A stretch of DNA of 64,000 nucleotides from RHLJ01 sp965222205 (GCA_965222205.1 OZ244932.1:1488001-1552000); one strand, 5' to 3'; counted from the first letter of the stretch, positions 25,826 to 34,854 are shown. The notes: a model not told the origin generated them from the letters alone. Numbers and translations: made by a program.

Positions 25826-27433
25826 TCACGAAGAAGAGCTAAGTGACGATGTGAAATTGACTTTGAGATACTGCTCGACTTCTTTTAAGAATGTATGTAA
25901 TGGTTCGCATTCATCTTTCCTGCTGGCGTACTCAGATATAAATCTTTCTGGGTAACTTTTTTTATCACTGTCAATTTCTAGCCAAGACTCTAATGTTCCA
26001 ACTGGAACAATAAAGATGCCCATTTTTTTAAATTCATCAATTAGCTCAATTACTGATTCTTTTAGATCGCCACTTAATACGTTAATCCCAGCATTTTTTA
26101 AATTTGCAGTTCCCTTCATCTCTTGAGACAACTCTTTAGCTGTTGCTAAAAGGTCTTCTTTACCATTTAGAATTGATAACCTATCAAGATATTCAACACT
26201 GTTATGATGAAGAACATCAAAATCAAAAATGATTGCATAAGGTGTTCCAACATCCACGGCAATTTTTTCTGGATTACAGACACTATCCTTTCCAGAACTA
26301 GAAATAAATGAATACTCAACGTCTTCCATAAGAGACTGGTCAGAAAAAACATGTTCATACAATAATCTATCAGTTGCACCTTCTACGAAAATCGCACACT
26401 GCAGAAAAGGAATACCTAGATATTGCGACTGTAGAGTATTTGCACTAAGTCTTTTCGAATCATCATAAAATGTAGTAGAAAAAGTAAAATCTGACTTAAT
26501 TCTATTTAGTTTTATCAAAGAGAAATCAACGCCTGAATCAAAGATACCCTGCAAAAAATCGCTATCATGAGTAACTAAAAATATTTGTTTCTCCTCGTTT
26601 GCTGACAGTGTCCCCATTATTTTTCCAAATTTTCTTTTTATAGATGGATAGAGATGACTTTCAGGCTCATCAATAAATATAATTTCATTAGTAGGCATTT
26701 CATGGCTTATAAGAATATTAACTAACGCTCTAACTCCATGTCCCTCTAAATCGAAATCACTAACAGAGTTCTCAGATTTCCATGCTAAAAATTCGTCATG
26801 CGATTTTTGGGGCTTAGATGAGTCATAACTTGGAATAGAGTCAATATTAGGAGGCGCTACAAGTAGTTCTAATTGAGGGTCATCATATTCAGTAATAAAT
26901 AACTTCCTGCTTAAAATTCTTTCCAGATGTTCATTGATATCATCTTGTATCTTAGGAAACCTGAATAGAAGATTGATTGCATTTTCAGGTTGTTGAGAAA
27001 GTCTATTCTTTTGTGCTTTACTATTTTGGATCAGTCGTTGATCAACAGACAAATATGATGCTAATTCATTTCGCAAAAACTTGAAATTGACCTGCTCTTT
27101 GTAGGTCTCTAAATCTGAAATCTGATCCTCATTTATTTCATTCGGGTTGTTCCCTACACGTTGGGTAAAAGGTGAGTAAAACCTAATTCGTCGATTATCT
27201 TCTTTTCTTACTAAACTACCACTCCAGATGTCAAAATCATTTTCATTGACTGTATCATCTATATTTATTGGATGCCAATACTTAGTCGTTTTTCTTTCAT
27301 CGGTATAGCCTGTAAACACGCAGTAAAGTTCATGTAACAGGCGCGTTTTACCAGTGCCATTTGACCCAACAATCACATTTAGATTTTTTGCTTCTACCGT
27401 ACTCCCTTGAATGTCAACTGAATTTATTCTCAT
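25826..27433 (-). CDS. OLD-type ATPase with TOPRIM nuclease domain
   Basis: A 535-residue protein. The ABC-type ATPase has Walker A VGSNGTGKTRLLHEL (about 27-41), Walker B EIIFIDEPESHLYPS and the D/H-loop FLVTHDSDF. A TOPRIM domain follows (AIFVEGATDRLLYE, IIFDFDVLHH, then FIVPVGTLESWLE), the order of overcoming-lysogenization-defect (OLD) nucleases. Related single-gene and GajA-like proteins defend against phages, but no GajB or other partner is here. The gene is visibly richer in A/T than its neighbours, as expected for acquired DNA. Class and specificity are inference. Confidence 0.85.
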   Translation of the reverse strand: MRINSVDIQGSTVEAKNLNVIVGSNGTGKTRLLHELYCVFTGYTDERKTTKYWHPINIDDTVNENDFDIWSGSLVRKEDNRRIRFYSPFTQRVGNNPNEINEDQISDLETYKEQVNFKFLRNELASYLSVDQRLIQNSKAQKNRLSQQPENAINLLFRFPKIQDDINEHLERILSRKLFITEYDDPQLELLVAPPNIDSIPSYDSSKPQKSHDEFLAWKSENSVSDFDLEGHGVRALVNILISHEMPTNEIIFIDEPESHLYPSIKRKFGKIMGTLSANEEKQIFLVTHDSDFLQGIFDSGVDFSLIKLNRIKSDFTFSTTFYDDSKRLSANTLQSQYLGIPFLQCAIFVEGATDRLLYEHVFSDQSLMEDVEYSFISSSGKDSVCNPEKIAVDVGTPYAIIFDFDVLHHNSVEYLDRLSILNGKEDLLATAKELSQEMKGTANLKNAGINVLSGDLKESVIELIDEFKKMGIFIVPVGTLESWLEIDSDKKSYPERFISEYASRKDECEPLHTFLKEVEQYLKVNFTSSLSSSS

Positions 27434-27609
27434 GTGTGATTCTTTTGTTGCCTAACATATTATTATCTGTACAAGAATCTTCAATAAATTTCTTTAAAGC
27501 AAAATAAATCATAAGCTTTGGGGGAGTTTTTTGTCCTAATAAAATCCACATAACCTTCCTCCCTTTTATTTCGTAGGTTCGGTTTACTGTTTAATCAAAT
27601 TCTGTACTC

Positions 27610-27774
27610 ATGAGCATTCTTCGAATTATAATCGCGATCTTTATTCCCCCTCTTGCCGTCTTTTTAACCGTTGGTATTAAAGGCGCTTTTTGGCTGAATC
27701 TGTTACTCACTCTTCTGGGATATCTGCCCGGTATTATTCACGCTGTTTGGGTGATTGCCAAGCACGATAAATGA
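27610..27774 (+). CDS. YqaE/Pmp3-family small membrane protein
   Basis: A 54-residue protein: two hydrophobic helices (about 3-22 and 27-50) around VGIKGAFWLN, with IFIPPLAVFL and GYLPGIIHAVWVI typical of the YqaE/Pmp3 (UPF0057) family of stress-linked membrane proteolipids. Its TGA stop lies in the ATGA that starts the aldo/keto-reductase gene, so the two are translationally coupled. The ATG at 27610 has a weak ribosome site. Confidence 0.85.
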   Translation: MSILRIIIAIFIPPLAVFLTVGIKGAFWLNLLLTLLGYLPGIIHAVWVIAKHDK

Positions 27775-28652
27775 AATTCAGTTCCTTAGGAAAATCTGAG
27801 TTATCTGTTTCTGAAATTAGTTTCGGGTGTATGTCGCTGGTCACCGACCATGCCCAAAACGAACAACTGTTAAGACAAGCGTTTGAATCAGGTATCAACT
27901 TTTTTGATACGGCGGATTTATATGATCAGGGATTTAATGAAGAATCGGTGGGGAAAGCCCTAAAACCCATCCGGGATCAGGTGCTTATTGCTACCAAGGT
28001 TGGGAATCAGTGGCGACCAGATGGTTCGGGCTGGGACTGGAACCCTACCAAAGAATATATTCTGAAAGCTGTGGAAGATAGCCTTCGCAGACTCCAAACC
28101 GATACCATCGATCTTTATCAACTTCACGGCGGTACGATTGAAGACCCAATAGATGAAACCATCGAGGCTTTTGAGTTCCTTAAAGAACAAGGCAAGATTC
28201 GGGAATATGGCATCTCTTCCATCCGTCCGAATGTAATCCGACAATGGGTAGAAAAATCCAATATGGTTTCGGTCATGATGCAATACAGTCTACTTGACCG
28301 CCGCCCGGAAGAATCTTGCCTGGATTTATTGCATGAACATAATATCTCGGTCATTACTCGTGGGAGTCTTGCCAAAGGCTTACTCATTGATAAAACCGCT
28401 AAAAACTATCTGGGATATTCGGTTTCTGAAGTAGAAAAACTCCAGAAACTCATCACTAAAACCGGAAAACCTATCACCTCTTCCCTTCGGTATGTGTTAC
28501 AACATCCGGCTGTGGCCAGTGCGGTGGTTGGTATTCGAACACAGGAGCAATTGGATGAAGTCATTTCTTCTTTAAAAGAGACGGTTTCCAGTGAAGAGCT
28601 TTCCGATCTGGCTTCGGTACTGGAACCGAAGGTGTATGAGAAGCATAGGTGA
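27771..28652 (+). CDS. Aldo/keto reductase
   Basis: A 293-residue NADPH-dependent reductase of the AKR fold. The catalytic tetrad is visible: Asp and Tyr in FFDTADLYDQG (about 43-53), Lys in LIATKVGN, His in LYQLHGG. The cofactor-binding C-terminus contains VVGIRTQEQLDE. The substrate is not evident; relatives reduce ketones or sugars. It overlaps YqaE by four bases and is followed by a dispersed-repeat fragment. Confidence 0.93.
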   Translation: MKFSSLGKSELSVSEISFGCMSLVTDHAQNEQLLRQAFESGINFFDTADLYDQGFNEESVGKALKPIRDQVLIATKVGNQWRPDGSGWDWNPTKEYILKAVEDSLRRLQTDTIDLYQLHGGTIEDPIDETIEAFEFLKEQGKIREYGISSIRPNVIRQWVEKSNMVSVMMQYSLLDRRPEESCLDLLHEHNISVITRGSLAKGLLIDKTAKNYLGYSVSEVEKLQKLITKTGKPITSSLRYVLQHPAVASAVVGIRTQEQLDEVISSLKETVSSEELSDLASVLEPKVYEKHR

Positions 28653-28661
28653 TAGTCAACA

Positions 28662-28690
28662 AGATCCTTCGGAAGTATCCTCAGAATGAC
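28662..28690. repeat. Dispersed repeat, partial copy B
   Basis: Only the right arm is present (AGATCCTTCGGAAGTATCC then TCAGAATGAC), nearly the same as in copies A and C. It lies just after the aldo/keto-reductase gene. Confidence 0.65.
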
Positions 28691-28816
28691 AAATTTATTG
28701 ATGGCTAACAGCTTTCCCCCAAGGGGATACAAATCTAAGCTCTTTCAGAATTGAATTATCTTTAGAAGATTGAAAACTGTATCATCCTGAAAACTAATCG
28801 TCAGTTAATCAGGCAC

Positions 28817-29974
28817 GTGGCTTTTACTATTATCACTACTTCAGGACAGCTCAAACAATGTATTGCTCATCTCTCCCAACAATCTGAAATTGCCATTGAC
28901 CTCGAATTTGATAAAAACCGGTATCGTTATGGGTTTAACCTCTGTTTAATGCAAATTTATGCTGATGATACTTGTTACCTGATTGACCCTTTGAGTAAAG
29001 AGATGGATATCAATCATATCTTTCCAATACTCGAAAATCCGTATATCACAAAAGTGGCGTTTTCATTTGGGGAAGATATCCGGTTACTCCATTATATCGG
29101 ATGTGAACCTAAAGGAGTTTACGACCTCAGCTTTGCGATTGCGCTATTAGATTATCCGCCTACTTCCCTCACTAATCATCTTAAAGATATTGTCGGCGTT
29201 GAGGTTGGGAAATCCTCCCAGCAAAGTAATTGGTTTAATCGTCCGCTTTCTGAAGATCAACTTGAGTATGCGGCCAGTGATGTTCTTCATCTCTTTGACT
29301 TAAGGAATGCTCTTGACCTACAGCTAAAAGAAAACGGAATTGAGGATTGGGTCAGGCAAGAAAATGAGGCTTTTGAGTCTGCCGACTATTCCAATGAAAA
29401 TCATAATGAAGTACTCAAAGAGAAATATAAGAATGGGTTAAATCAGGTAGAATGGCATGTATTTGCGGCCTTAATGATGTTCAGAGATGAATATGCGGAA
29501 TCTATGAACCGGCCTCCTTATCATATAATAGATCGTGGATACCTGAAAGAACTTGCTTCAAACCCGGAATCCCTGCACAATTGGACATCAAAAAAATCAA
29601 CTCACAAAAGCCTTAGAAATGAATCGGTAAAAGTTGAAATTAAAGAATTAATTGAGGAGAGAATCTCAGATGCAAAATCACTCGGCCTATCCCTAAGAAA
29701 AAAAGCCGCCACCCGATTATCAAAAGAGGAATATGAAGCTTACCGAAGTCTTCAAAGAAAAGTAAGCGAGGCGAAGCAACACGTATTCAAACCCATCCAA
29801 AAGGAAATTGAACGTAAGTATGGGAAACATACACGTGCCTTTATTTTGAGTAACCGTACTATTGCTGAATTGGTTGAGGGCGATTTTTCGAATTATCTTC
29901 CTTATAAGCAGAATCTGATTGAAGGAATTGCTGAAAAGCTGGACCTTCCTCTTAGCGATTACGTTCAATCTTAA
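28817..29974 (+). CDS. rnd: Ribonuclease D-type 3'-5' exonuclease with HRDC domain
   Basis: A 385-residue enzyme trimming structured RNA 3' ends. The DEDDy exonuclease (about 1-175) shows AIDLEFDKNRYRYG (DxE), AFSFGEDIRLL and YAASDVLHLF. An HRDC domain (about 210-290) and a C-terminal helical part resembling a second HRDC follow. I accept GTG 28817 as start because GTGGCTTTTACTATT gives the family's N-terminus and no ATG lies nearby. It stands alone, upstream of a gene fragment. Confidence 0.9.
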   Translation: MAFTIITTSGQLKQCIAHLSQQSEIAIDLEFDKNRYRYGFNLCLMQIYADDTCYLIDPLSKEMDINHIFPILENPYITKVAFSFGEDIRLLHYIGCEPKGVYDLSFAIALLDYPPTSLTNHLKDIVGVEVGKSSQQSNWFNRPLSEDQLEYAASDVLHLFDLRNALDLQLKENGIEDWVRQENEAFESADYSNENHNEVLKEKYKNGLNQVEWHVFAALMMFRDEYAESMNRPPYHIIDRGYLKELASNPESLHNWTSKKSTHKSLRNESVKVEIKELIEERISDAKSLGLSLRKKAATRLSKEEYEAYRSLQRKVSEAKQHVFKPIQKEIERKYGKHTRAFILSNRTIAELVEGDFSNYLPYKQNLIEGIAEKLDLPLSDYVQS

Positions 29975-29984
29975 TCAACTTATT

Positions 29985-30098
29985 ATGAAAGTTTTATTTA
30001 TCGGTGGAACAGGAAACATCAGTACCGAGGTTGAATTGAATGCCTTTCCGCTTTCTAGATTTTGTGCAAATCAGTTTCTAACCCGTAGTCTTCGATAA
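29985..30098 (+). pseudogene. Remnant of an NAD-dependent epimerase gene (first about 15 codons)
   Basis: ATG 29985 starts MKVLFIGGTGNISTE, the near-universal N-terminus of NAD(P)-binding SDR-type epimerases, with the GxxGxI nucleotide loop. From codon 16 on, homology stops and the frame runs into the end of the convergent TPR gene (TAA at 30096). Only the first about 45 bases are ancestral; the rest is fusion product. The join falls around 30030-30055. No rest of the epimerase is found nearby. Confidence 0.7.
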
Positions 30099-31083
30099 CT
30101 TTCAGAGTTAGTTTATTAAACACAGATTCCTTTTCGGTGATATAATTCTCAAGATATCGAAGCGCCTCTTTGGTATTTCCTTCCTCTTTATAAATCTGGT
30201 AAAGAAGATTATTGCACTTAAAATTCAGCAGGATGATGTTATTCTTTTTCCCAAACTCCGATGCGTATTGCAAATACCGTTTAGCCTTTTCTTTCTTACC
30301 GGCAATCAAATACATATATCCTAATTTATGATTAGCCATTCCGGTACCGACCTTCTCTCCCATTTTCTCGTGAATTTCCAGAGCATCTGTAAAATCTTTT
30401 TCGGCCTTTTCAAATTCCATTATCGAGGTATATACTTTCCCTCTCCCGTATAGAGCAAACGCCAGTCCTCTTACATCTTTCGTTTCCTCTTTCATTCTGA
30501 TGGATTGCTCGATCACTTTCATTGCCCGTTCTATCTTTCCTTTATTCAGATAAATTCCTGAAATAGGATTTAAGGCATTGGATTCCAGATTTAAATTCTC
30601 CGCTTTCCTTGCCGCTTCCACCGAAGACCAATAGGTGTCAAGTGCTTTTTGATCGTCTCCAAAATACTCGTAAATGGTTCCAATAGACTTTAATACTTTT
30701 GCCTGTTGATGGAAATCATCAAACTTTCTGTACGTCTTAAGACAGCTTATCAATTGCACCAATCCTGAATGGAGCTGATCGGTTTTATAGAGAACACCGG
30801 CAATATTATACTTCGCATCTGCTATACCCTTTTCATCTCCGAGCTCATTAAAATATTTTACGGCTTCTTCCGACATAGCTATAGACTCACCATATTCGGC
30901 CCTGATCATCTTAAATAAAGCCAACAGACTCAGACTTTTCCCAATCATAGCTTTATCTGAAACAGTCTTACTCTGCTCCAGTGCTTCAGAGGCTAACTCA
31001 ATACTCCTGTCCAGATCATTCGTTCTGGTTTCGTACGCCTCTTCTAATAACCCGGATATTTTATTTGCTTCTTGTACCTTCAA
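30055..31083 (-). CDS. TPR-repeat protein, probably 3'-truncated
   Basis: A 342-residue soluble protein of about eight tetratricopeptide repeats (for example AKYNIAGVLYKTDQLHSGL, SIGTIYEYFGDDQKALDTYW, ALYGRGKVYTSIMEFEKAEKDF). There is no signal peptide. In relatives, the sequence after ITEKESVFNKLTLKVIEDYGL continues into an output domain (kinase, cyclase or GGDEF). Here it stops about nine residues on, at the point where the epimerase remnant joins. It is thus a likely regulatory protein that lost its output domain. It may still bind partners. Confidence 0.75.
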   Translation of the reverse strand: MKVQEANKISGLLEEAYETRTNDLDRSIELASEALEQSKTVSDKAMIGKSLSLLALFKMIRAEYGESIAMSEEAVKYFNELGDEKGIADAKYNIAGVLYKTDQLHSGLVQLISCLKTYRKFDDFHQQAKVLKSIGTIYEYFGDDQKALDTYWSSVEAARKAENLNLESNALNPISGIYLNKGKIERAMKVIEQSIRMKEETKDVRGLAFALYGRGKVYTSIMEFEKAEKDFTDALEIHEKMGEKVGTGMANHKLGYMYLIAGKKEKAKRYLQYASEFGKKNNIILLNFKCNNLLYQIYKEEGNTKEALRYLENYITEKESVFNKLTLKVIEDYGLETDLHKI

Positions 31084-31166
31084 TTCACCATAATTTTTTC
31101 TAAGCCATTGAACAAAAGTATCATAATTAAATGACTTACCCTAGGATTTTGCCTGCTTGGTTTGTT

Positions 31167-32771
31167 ATGTTCAGAAAACTTTCATTTAATCCAGCTTACG
31201 TGAAAAACTCTTTGCTCTTAATTGTATTAATTACACTTTTTGTTGCTTCTTGCTCCCCTGCCTCATCAAAATTCGAGAATCTCGGGTTAGAAGAAATTAC
31301 CATCACTGAATTACAGAATAACTATGAAAATGGTGAATTTACCATTACTGAGGTTGTTGAAGCCTATCTTGAACGGATTGAAGCCGTAGATAAAAACGGG
31401 CCTGCCATTAATTCCATAATTGAAGTAAATCCCGATGCTATTGAAATCGCCCGCCAACTGGATGCTGAACTTGCATCCGGTAATTCCAGAGGACCTTTGC
31501 ATGGGATACCGGTTATCCTGAAAGACAATATCGATACTCACGATAAGATGAGCACCACGGCCGGAGCCCGAGCAATGAAAGGATCTAAACCTCTTCAGGA
31601 TGCTTTTATCGTGGAAAAACTCAGAGAAAACGGGGCTATTATCCTGGCCAAAGCAAATTTAAGTGAATGGGCGAACTTCCATTCCAGTTTTTCTTCCAGC
31701 GGATGGAGTGGTTTAGGCGGACAAACAAAAAACCCTTATGATATTACCAGAAACCCATGTGGTTCGAGTGCGGGATCCGGAGCTTCTGCATCCGCAAACC
31801 TGGCTGTTTTTGCTATTGGAACCGAAACAAACGGATCTATTACCTGTCCTTCAAGTGCAAACGGATTAGTGGGAATTAAACCTACGGTAGGACTTTTAAG
31901 TCGTTCGGGAATCATTCCGATTTCCTTCACTCAGGATACCCCTGGGCCAATGACCCGTACGGTAACGGATGCAGCTATCGCTCTTGGGGCTATGGTTGGC
32001 GTTGATAACACCGATTCTAAAACAGAAGCAAGTGAAGGGAATTCTTACACAGATTACACTCATTTTCTAAATGAAGGCGCTCTTGAAGGAAAGCGTATTG
32101 GAGTTTTCAATGGTCCCAGAGACAGACATTTCCGTGTTGATAGCCTGTTCAATGAACAATTAAGACTGTTGGAAGCAAATGGGGCTACATTAGTCGAGAT
32201 CGATCAGATCGGAGGTTCCGGAGCAGGCGGTGATTCATTTCAAGTATTGCTGTATGAATTTAAGGACGGGTTAAACCACTATTTCGCTTCTCTGGGCGAA
32301 AACGCCAAGGTAACAAGTCTGGATGACCTCATCGAAAAGACCATGAACGATCCGGTCGAGATGAAATATTTTGACCACGACTTACTGCTTCAGGCCAATG
32401 AAAAAGGTGATCTTGAATCCGAGGAATATCAAACTGCTCTGACAGACCTTATTCGTAAAACCCGTGATGAAGGAATTGACGCAGTAATGGAAGAACATAA
32501 TCTGGATGCTTTTGTTTCCATAACCGGTGGCCCAGCCTGGAAAACCGATCATACTAATGGCGATAATTTTGGTCTTTCTTCCAGCTCTCCTGCTGCACGA
32601 TCTGGTTATCCAAACATCACGCTACCAATGGGTTATATTGATGGTCTGCCAGTAGGAATTAACTTTTTTGGTGCAGCCTGGACTGAACCCCTGTTGATCG
32701 AACTGGCTTATTCTTATGAGCAACTAAACCCGGTTCGGAAAGCTCCTGAGTTCAAGAATTATGAGTTTTAG
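31167..32771 (+). CDS. Amidase-signature lipoprotein
   Basis: About 534 residues from the ATG at 31167 (the longer frame begins at 31131). A lipoprotein signal (LLIVLITLFVASC) is followed by an amidase-signature domain: catalytic Lys in GIPVILKDNIDT (about residue 127), cis-Ser in NPCGSSAGSGAS, and nucleophile Ser in GTETNGSITCPSS (about residue 230). C-terminal APAARSGYPNITLPMGY is typical. It is probably a periplasmic amidohydrolase of small amides or peptides. It is divergent from the TPR gene with 47 bases between frames. Confidence 0.93.
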   Translation: MFRKLSFNPAYVKNSLLLIVLITLFVASCSPASSKFENLGLEEITITELQNNYENGEFTITEVVEAYLERIEAVDKNGPAINSIIEVNPDAIEIARQLDAELASGNSRGPLHGIPVILKDNIDTHDKMSTTAGARAMKGSKPLQDAFIVEKLRENGAIILAKANLSEWANFHSSFSSSGWSGLGGQTKNPYDITRNPCGSSAGSGASASANLAVFAIGTETNGSITCPSSANGLVGIKPTVGLLSRSGIIPISFTQDTPGPMTRTVTDAAIALGAMVGVDNTDSKTEASEGNSYTDYTHFLNEGALEGKRIGVFNGPRDRHFRVDSLFNEQLRLLEANGATLVEIDQIGGSGAGGDSFQVLLYEFKDGLNHYFASLGENAKVTSLDDLIEKTMNDPVEMKYFDHDLLLQANEKGDLESEEYQTALTDLIRKTRDEGIDAVMEEHNLDAFVSITGGPAWKTDHTNGDNFGLSSSSPAARSGYPNITLPMGYIDGLPVGINFFGAAWTEPLLIELAYSYEQLNPVRKAPEFKNYEF

Positions 32772-32787
32772 TTTAGTCTTTGATTCG

Positions 32788-32884
32788 GTCATTCTGAGTA
32801 AAGCTCCCAAAGGGATGCCTACAGCAGAAGAATCTGCAAAGTGGATTAATTGTGCAGATCCTTAGGAAGTATCCTCAGGATGAC
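32788..32884. repeat. Dispersed imperfect-palindromic repeat, copy C
   Basis: A 97-bp copy from GTCATTCTGAG to CTCAGGATGAC, with the shared inner block GCAGATCCTTAGGAAGTATCC. It lies in the gap before the DUF4260 gene and forces the later start of that gene. Confidence 0.72.
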
Positions 32885-32923
32885 TATCTAAACAACCTCC
32901 TATTCCATTTCAAATCCAATAAC

Positions 32924-33298
32924 ATGAAACGTACCCTAAAACTTGAAGAACTGGCCATGTTTGGCTTTTCAATATTCCTGTTCAATCAAACAGAATATGC
33001 CTGGTGGATCTACCTTGCGTTAATTCTGGCTCCGGATATTGGAATGTTTGGATATGTCATTAATACAAAGATTGGAGCGCTTACCTATAACCTTTTCCAT
33101 CATAAAGGAATTGCGCTTTCTATACTGATTCTGGGCTATTATTACTCGATAGAATGGTTAGTGTTATCGGGGATCATCTTATTTGGTCATGCAGCCCTTG
33201 ATCGTATGATTGGGTACGGACTCAAATACGAGGATAGCTTCAAACACACCCATTTGGGTTGGTTGAGTGGAAAGGAAACCATTAATAGTAATAATTAA
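32924..33298 (+). CDS. DUF4260-family membrane protein
   Basis: A 124-residue protein from ATG 32924; the longer frame runs back through repeat C. Four hydrophobic segments fit the family (EELAMFGFSIFLFNQ, WWIYLALILAPDIGMFGYVIN, GIALSILILGYYYSI, WLVLSGIILFGHAALD). The conserved end is GYGLKYEDSFKHTHLGWLSG. Members are small inner-membrane proteins of unknown function. Confidence 0.87.
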   Translation: MKRTLKLEELAMFGFSIFLFNQTEYAWWIYLALILAPDIGMFGYVINTKIGALTYNLFHHKGIALSILILGYYYSIEWLVLSGIILFGHAALDRMIGYGLKYEDSFKHTHLGWLSGKETINSNN

Positions 33299-33301
33299 TG
33301 T

Positions 33302-33409
33302 TGCCATGCTGAATTATTTTAGCATCTGCAGGGAGTGATTCGTTGATAAAGCAAGTACTTAGTTTAAAAGTTATTTACTTCACAGATCCTGAAACAAGTT
33401 CAGGATGAC
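33302..33409. repeat. Dispersed repeat, copy D
   Basis: Two palindromic blocks: CATGCTGAATTATTTTAGCATC at the left (hairpin) and AGATCCTGAAACAAGTTCAGGATGAC at the right (hairpin CCTGAA/TTCAGG). It belongs to the same GTCATnCTGA family with a different core, between the convergent DUF4260 and bioA genes. Confidence 0.68.
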
Positions 33410-33486
33410 CCACATGTTTTATTGTTCAAAAACTGTCAACAAATTACCTGACATCTATAAGGATTACAGATAGTTGAGTAAATTAC

Positions 33487-34767
33487 TTAAACCAATTCCA
33501 GAATAGCATCGTAAATCCCATTCAGTTCTTCTTCAGAAACACAGTAAGGAGGCATCAAATAGAGTACGTTCCCTAATGGACGTAAAAGGTATCCCAGATC
33601 TAACGCTCGTTTCCGTAATTCTTTTGAGACAGGGTTTAAATAACCTTCTTCCCAACCTACTTCTCCTCCATCTACAATATCAAAAGCAGACACTGTGCCT
33701 TTAACCCTTAAGCGGGAAACACGTGGATGTGTCTTAATCCTTTCGAAGTTATTCAAATGGACCTGTTCCATATTTTTAAATACGGATTCGTTCTCTTCAA
33801 GAAGTTTCCAGGAAGCAATACCAGCGGCACAGCCTAACGGATTTCCGGTATAACTGTGTCCATGCCAAAAGGTTTTTATAGGTTCTGATGAGTTAAAACT
33901 ATTGTATATATCATCACTACAAACAGTTGCAGCCAAAGGCATAAACCCGCCCGATATTCCTTTACTCAGACAAATAATATCGGGTTCAACCTGAGCTTTC
34001 AAGCATGCGAAATAATCTCCGGTCCGACCAAATCCAGTCATGACTTCATCAAAAATCAACAATACATCAAACTGTCTGTTTACCCAGTGTATTTTCTGAA
34101 GAAACTCCTCAGAACACATACGCATACCTCCAGCTCCTTGAATCAGTGGTTCCATCATTATACCAGCATATTTGCCGGGGTTTTTATCCAAAAGATCTTC
34201 TAATTCCTCTATCACTGCGTCTTCTTTTGAAGCACGTTCACTATCCCCGATCCAGGTTTCAGGGAATGGAATCACTTCTACATCAAACATGAGCTCCTTA
34301 AATACCTCCGTAAACAATGATCTTTCCCCTACCGACATTGCGCCAAGCGTATCACCATGATAAGCGCCATCAAAACAAATGAATGATTTTCGATCTTCGC
34401 CAAGATTCTTCCAGTGTTGATAGGCCATCTTCATAGCCACCTCTACTGCTGTTGAGCCATTATCGGAATAGAAAAGCCGATTCAGGTTTTTGGGAAGTTT
34501 TCCAGTAATCATCTCAGCCAATTGTTCCGCTGGTTCGTGCGTAAAACCGGCAAAAATTACATGCTCAAGTGTTTTTGCTTGCTCATAAATAGCCTTAGCA
34601 ATTTCAGGATGGGTATGCCCATGCATATTCACCCACCAACTCGAAATACAGTCCATTACAACTCGACCGTCTTCCAGCTCCAGGTAAGCCCCCATCCCTC
34701 TTTTTACCTTTAATGGCTCAGGAGAATCTTTAATAATCGTAAATGGATGCCAGATGTTTTTATGCAT
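33487..34767 (-). CDS. bioA: Adenosylmethionine-8-amino-7-oxononanoate aminotransferase
   Basis: A 426-residue PLP aminotransferase that makes 7,8-diaminopelargonate (DAPA) from KAPA, with SAM as the amino donor. SSWWVNMHGHTHPEI is the substrate region, GSTAVEVAMKMA the PLP phosphate site, LIFDEVMTGFGRTG the Asp loop, and LSKGISGGFMPLA the PLP lysine. Its length is typical. It is the last gene of the bio set, 72 nt after bioD, separated by a perfect long hairpin. No bioB lies in the window. Confidence 0.97.
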   Translation of the reverse strand: MHKNIWHPFTIIKDSPEPLKVKRGMGAYLELEDGRVVMDCISSWWVNMHGHTHPEIAKAIYEQAKTLEHVIFAGFTHEPAEQLAEMITGKLPKNLNRLFYSDNGSTAVEVAMKMAYQHWKNLGEDRKSFICFDGAYHGDTLGAMSVGERSLFTEVFKELMFDVEVIPFPETWIGDSERASKEDAVIEELEDLLDKNPGKYAGIMMEPLIQGAGGMRMCSEEFLQKIHWVNRQFDVLLIFDEVMTGFGRTGDYFACLKAQVEPDIICLSKGISGGFMPLAATVCSDDIYNSFNSSEPIKTFWHGHSYTGNPLGCAAGIASWKLLEENESVFKNMEQVHLNNFERIKTHPRVSRLRVKGTVSAFDIVDGGEVGWEEGYLNPVSKELRKRALDLGYLLRPLGNVLYLMPPYCVSEEELNGIYDAILELV

Positions 34768-34781
34768 TTCTTTGAATTAGG

Positions 34782-34854
34782 AATTCAAAATTCAAGATTA
34801 AAAATTGAGTTCCGCTAAAACCAATTTTTAATCTTGAATCTATAATTTTGAATT
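34782..34854. repeat. Long hairpin in the bioD-bioA gap
   Basis: CAAGATTAAAAATTG (34793-34807) pairs exactly with CAATTTTTAATCTTG (34822-34836), extended by AATTCAAAATT (34782-34792) and AATTTTGAATT (34844-34854), whose end lies in the last codons of bioD. It has no U-run. It could process or attenuate the transcript between the two genes. Confidence 0.7.

Noticed and set aside
25760..25880. Plus-strand open stretch reading DYGDASYKALFRKKLELPG
   Set aside because: It has no start codon, follows a stop directly and runs antisense into the OLD gene; no family was recognised.
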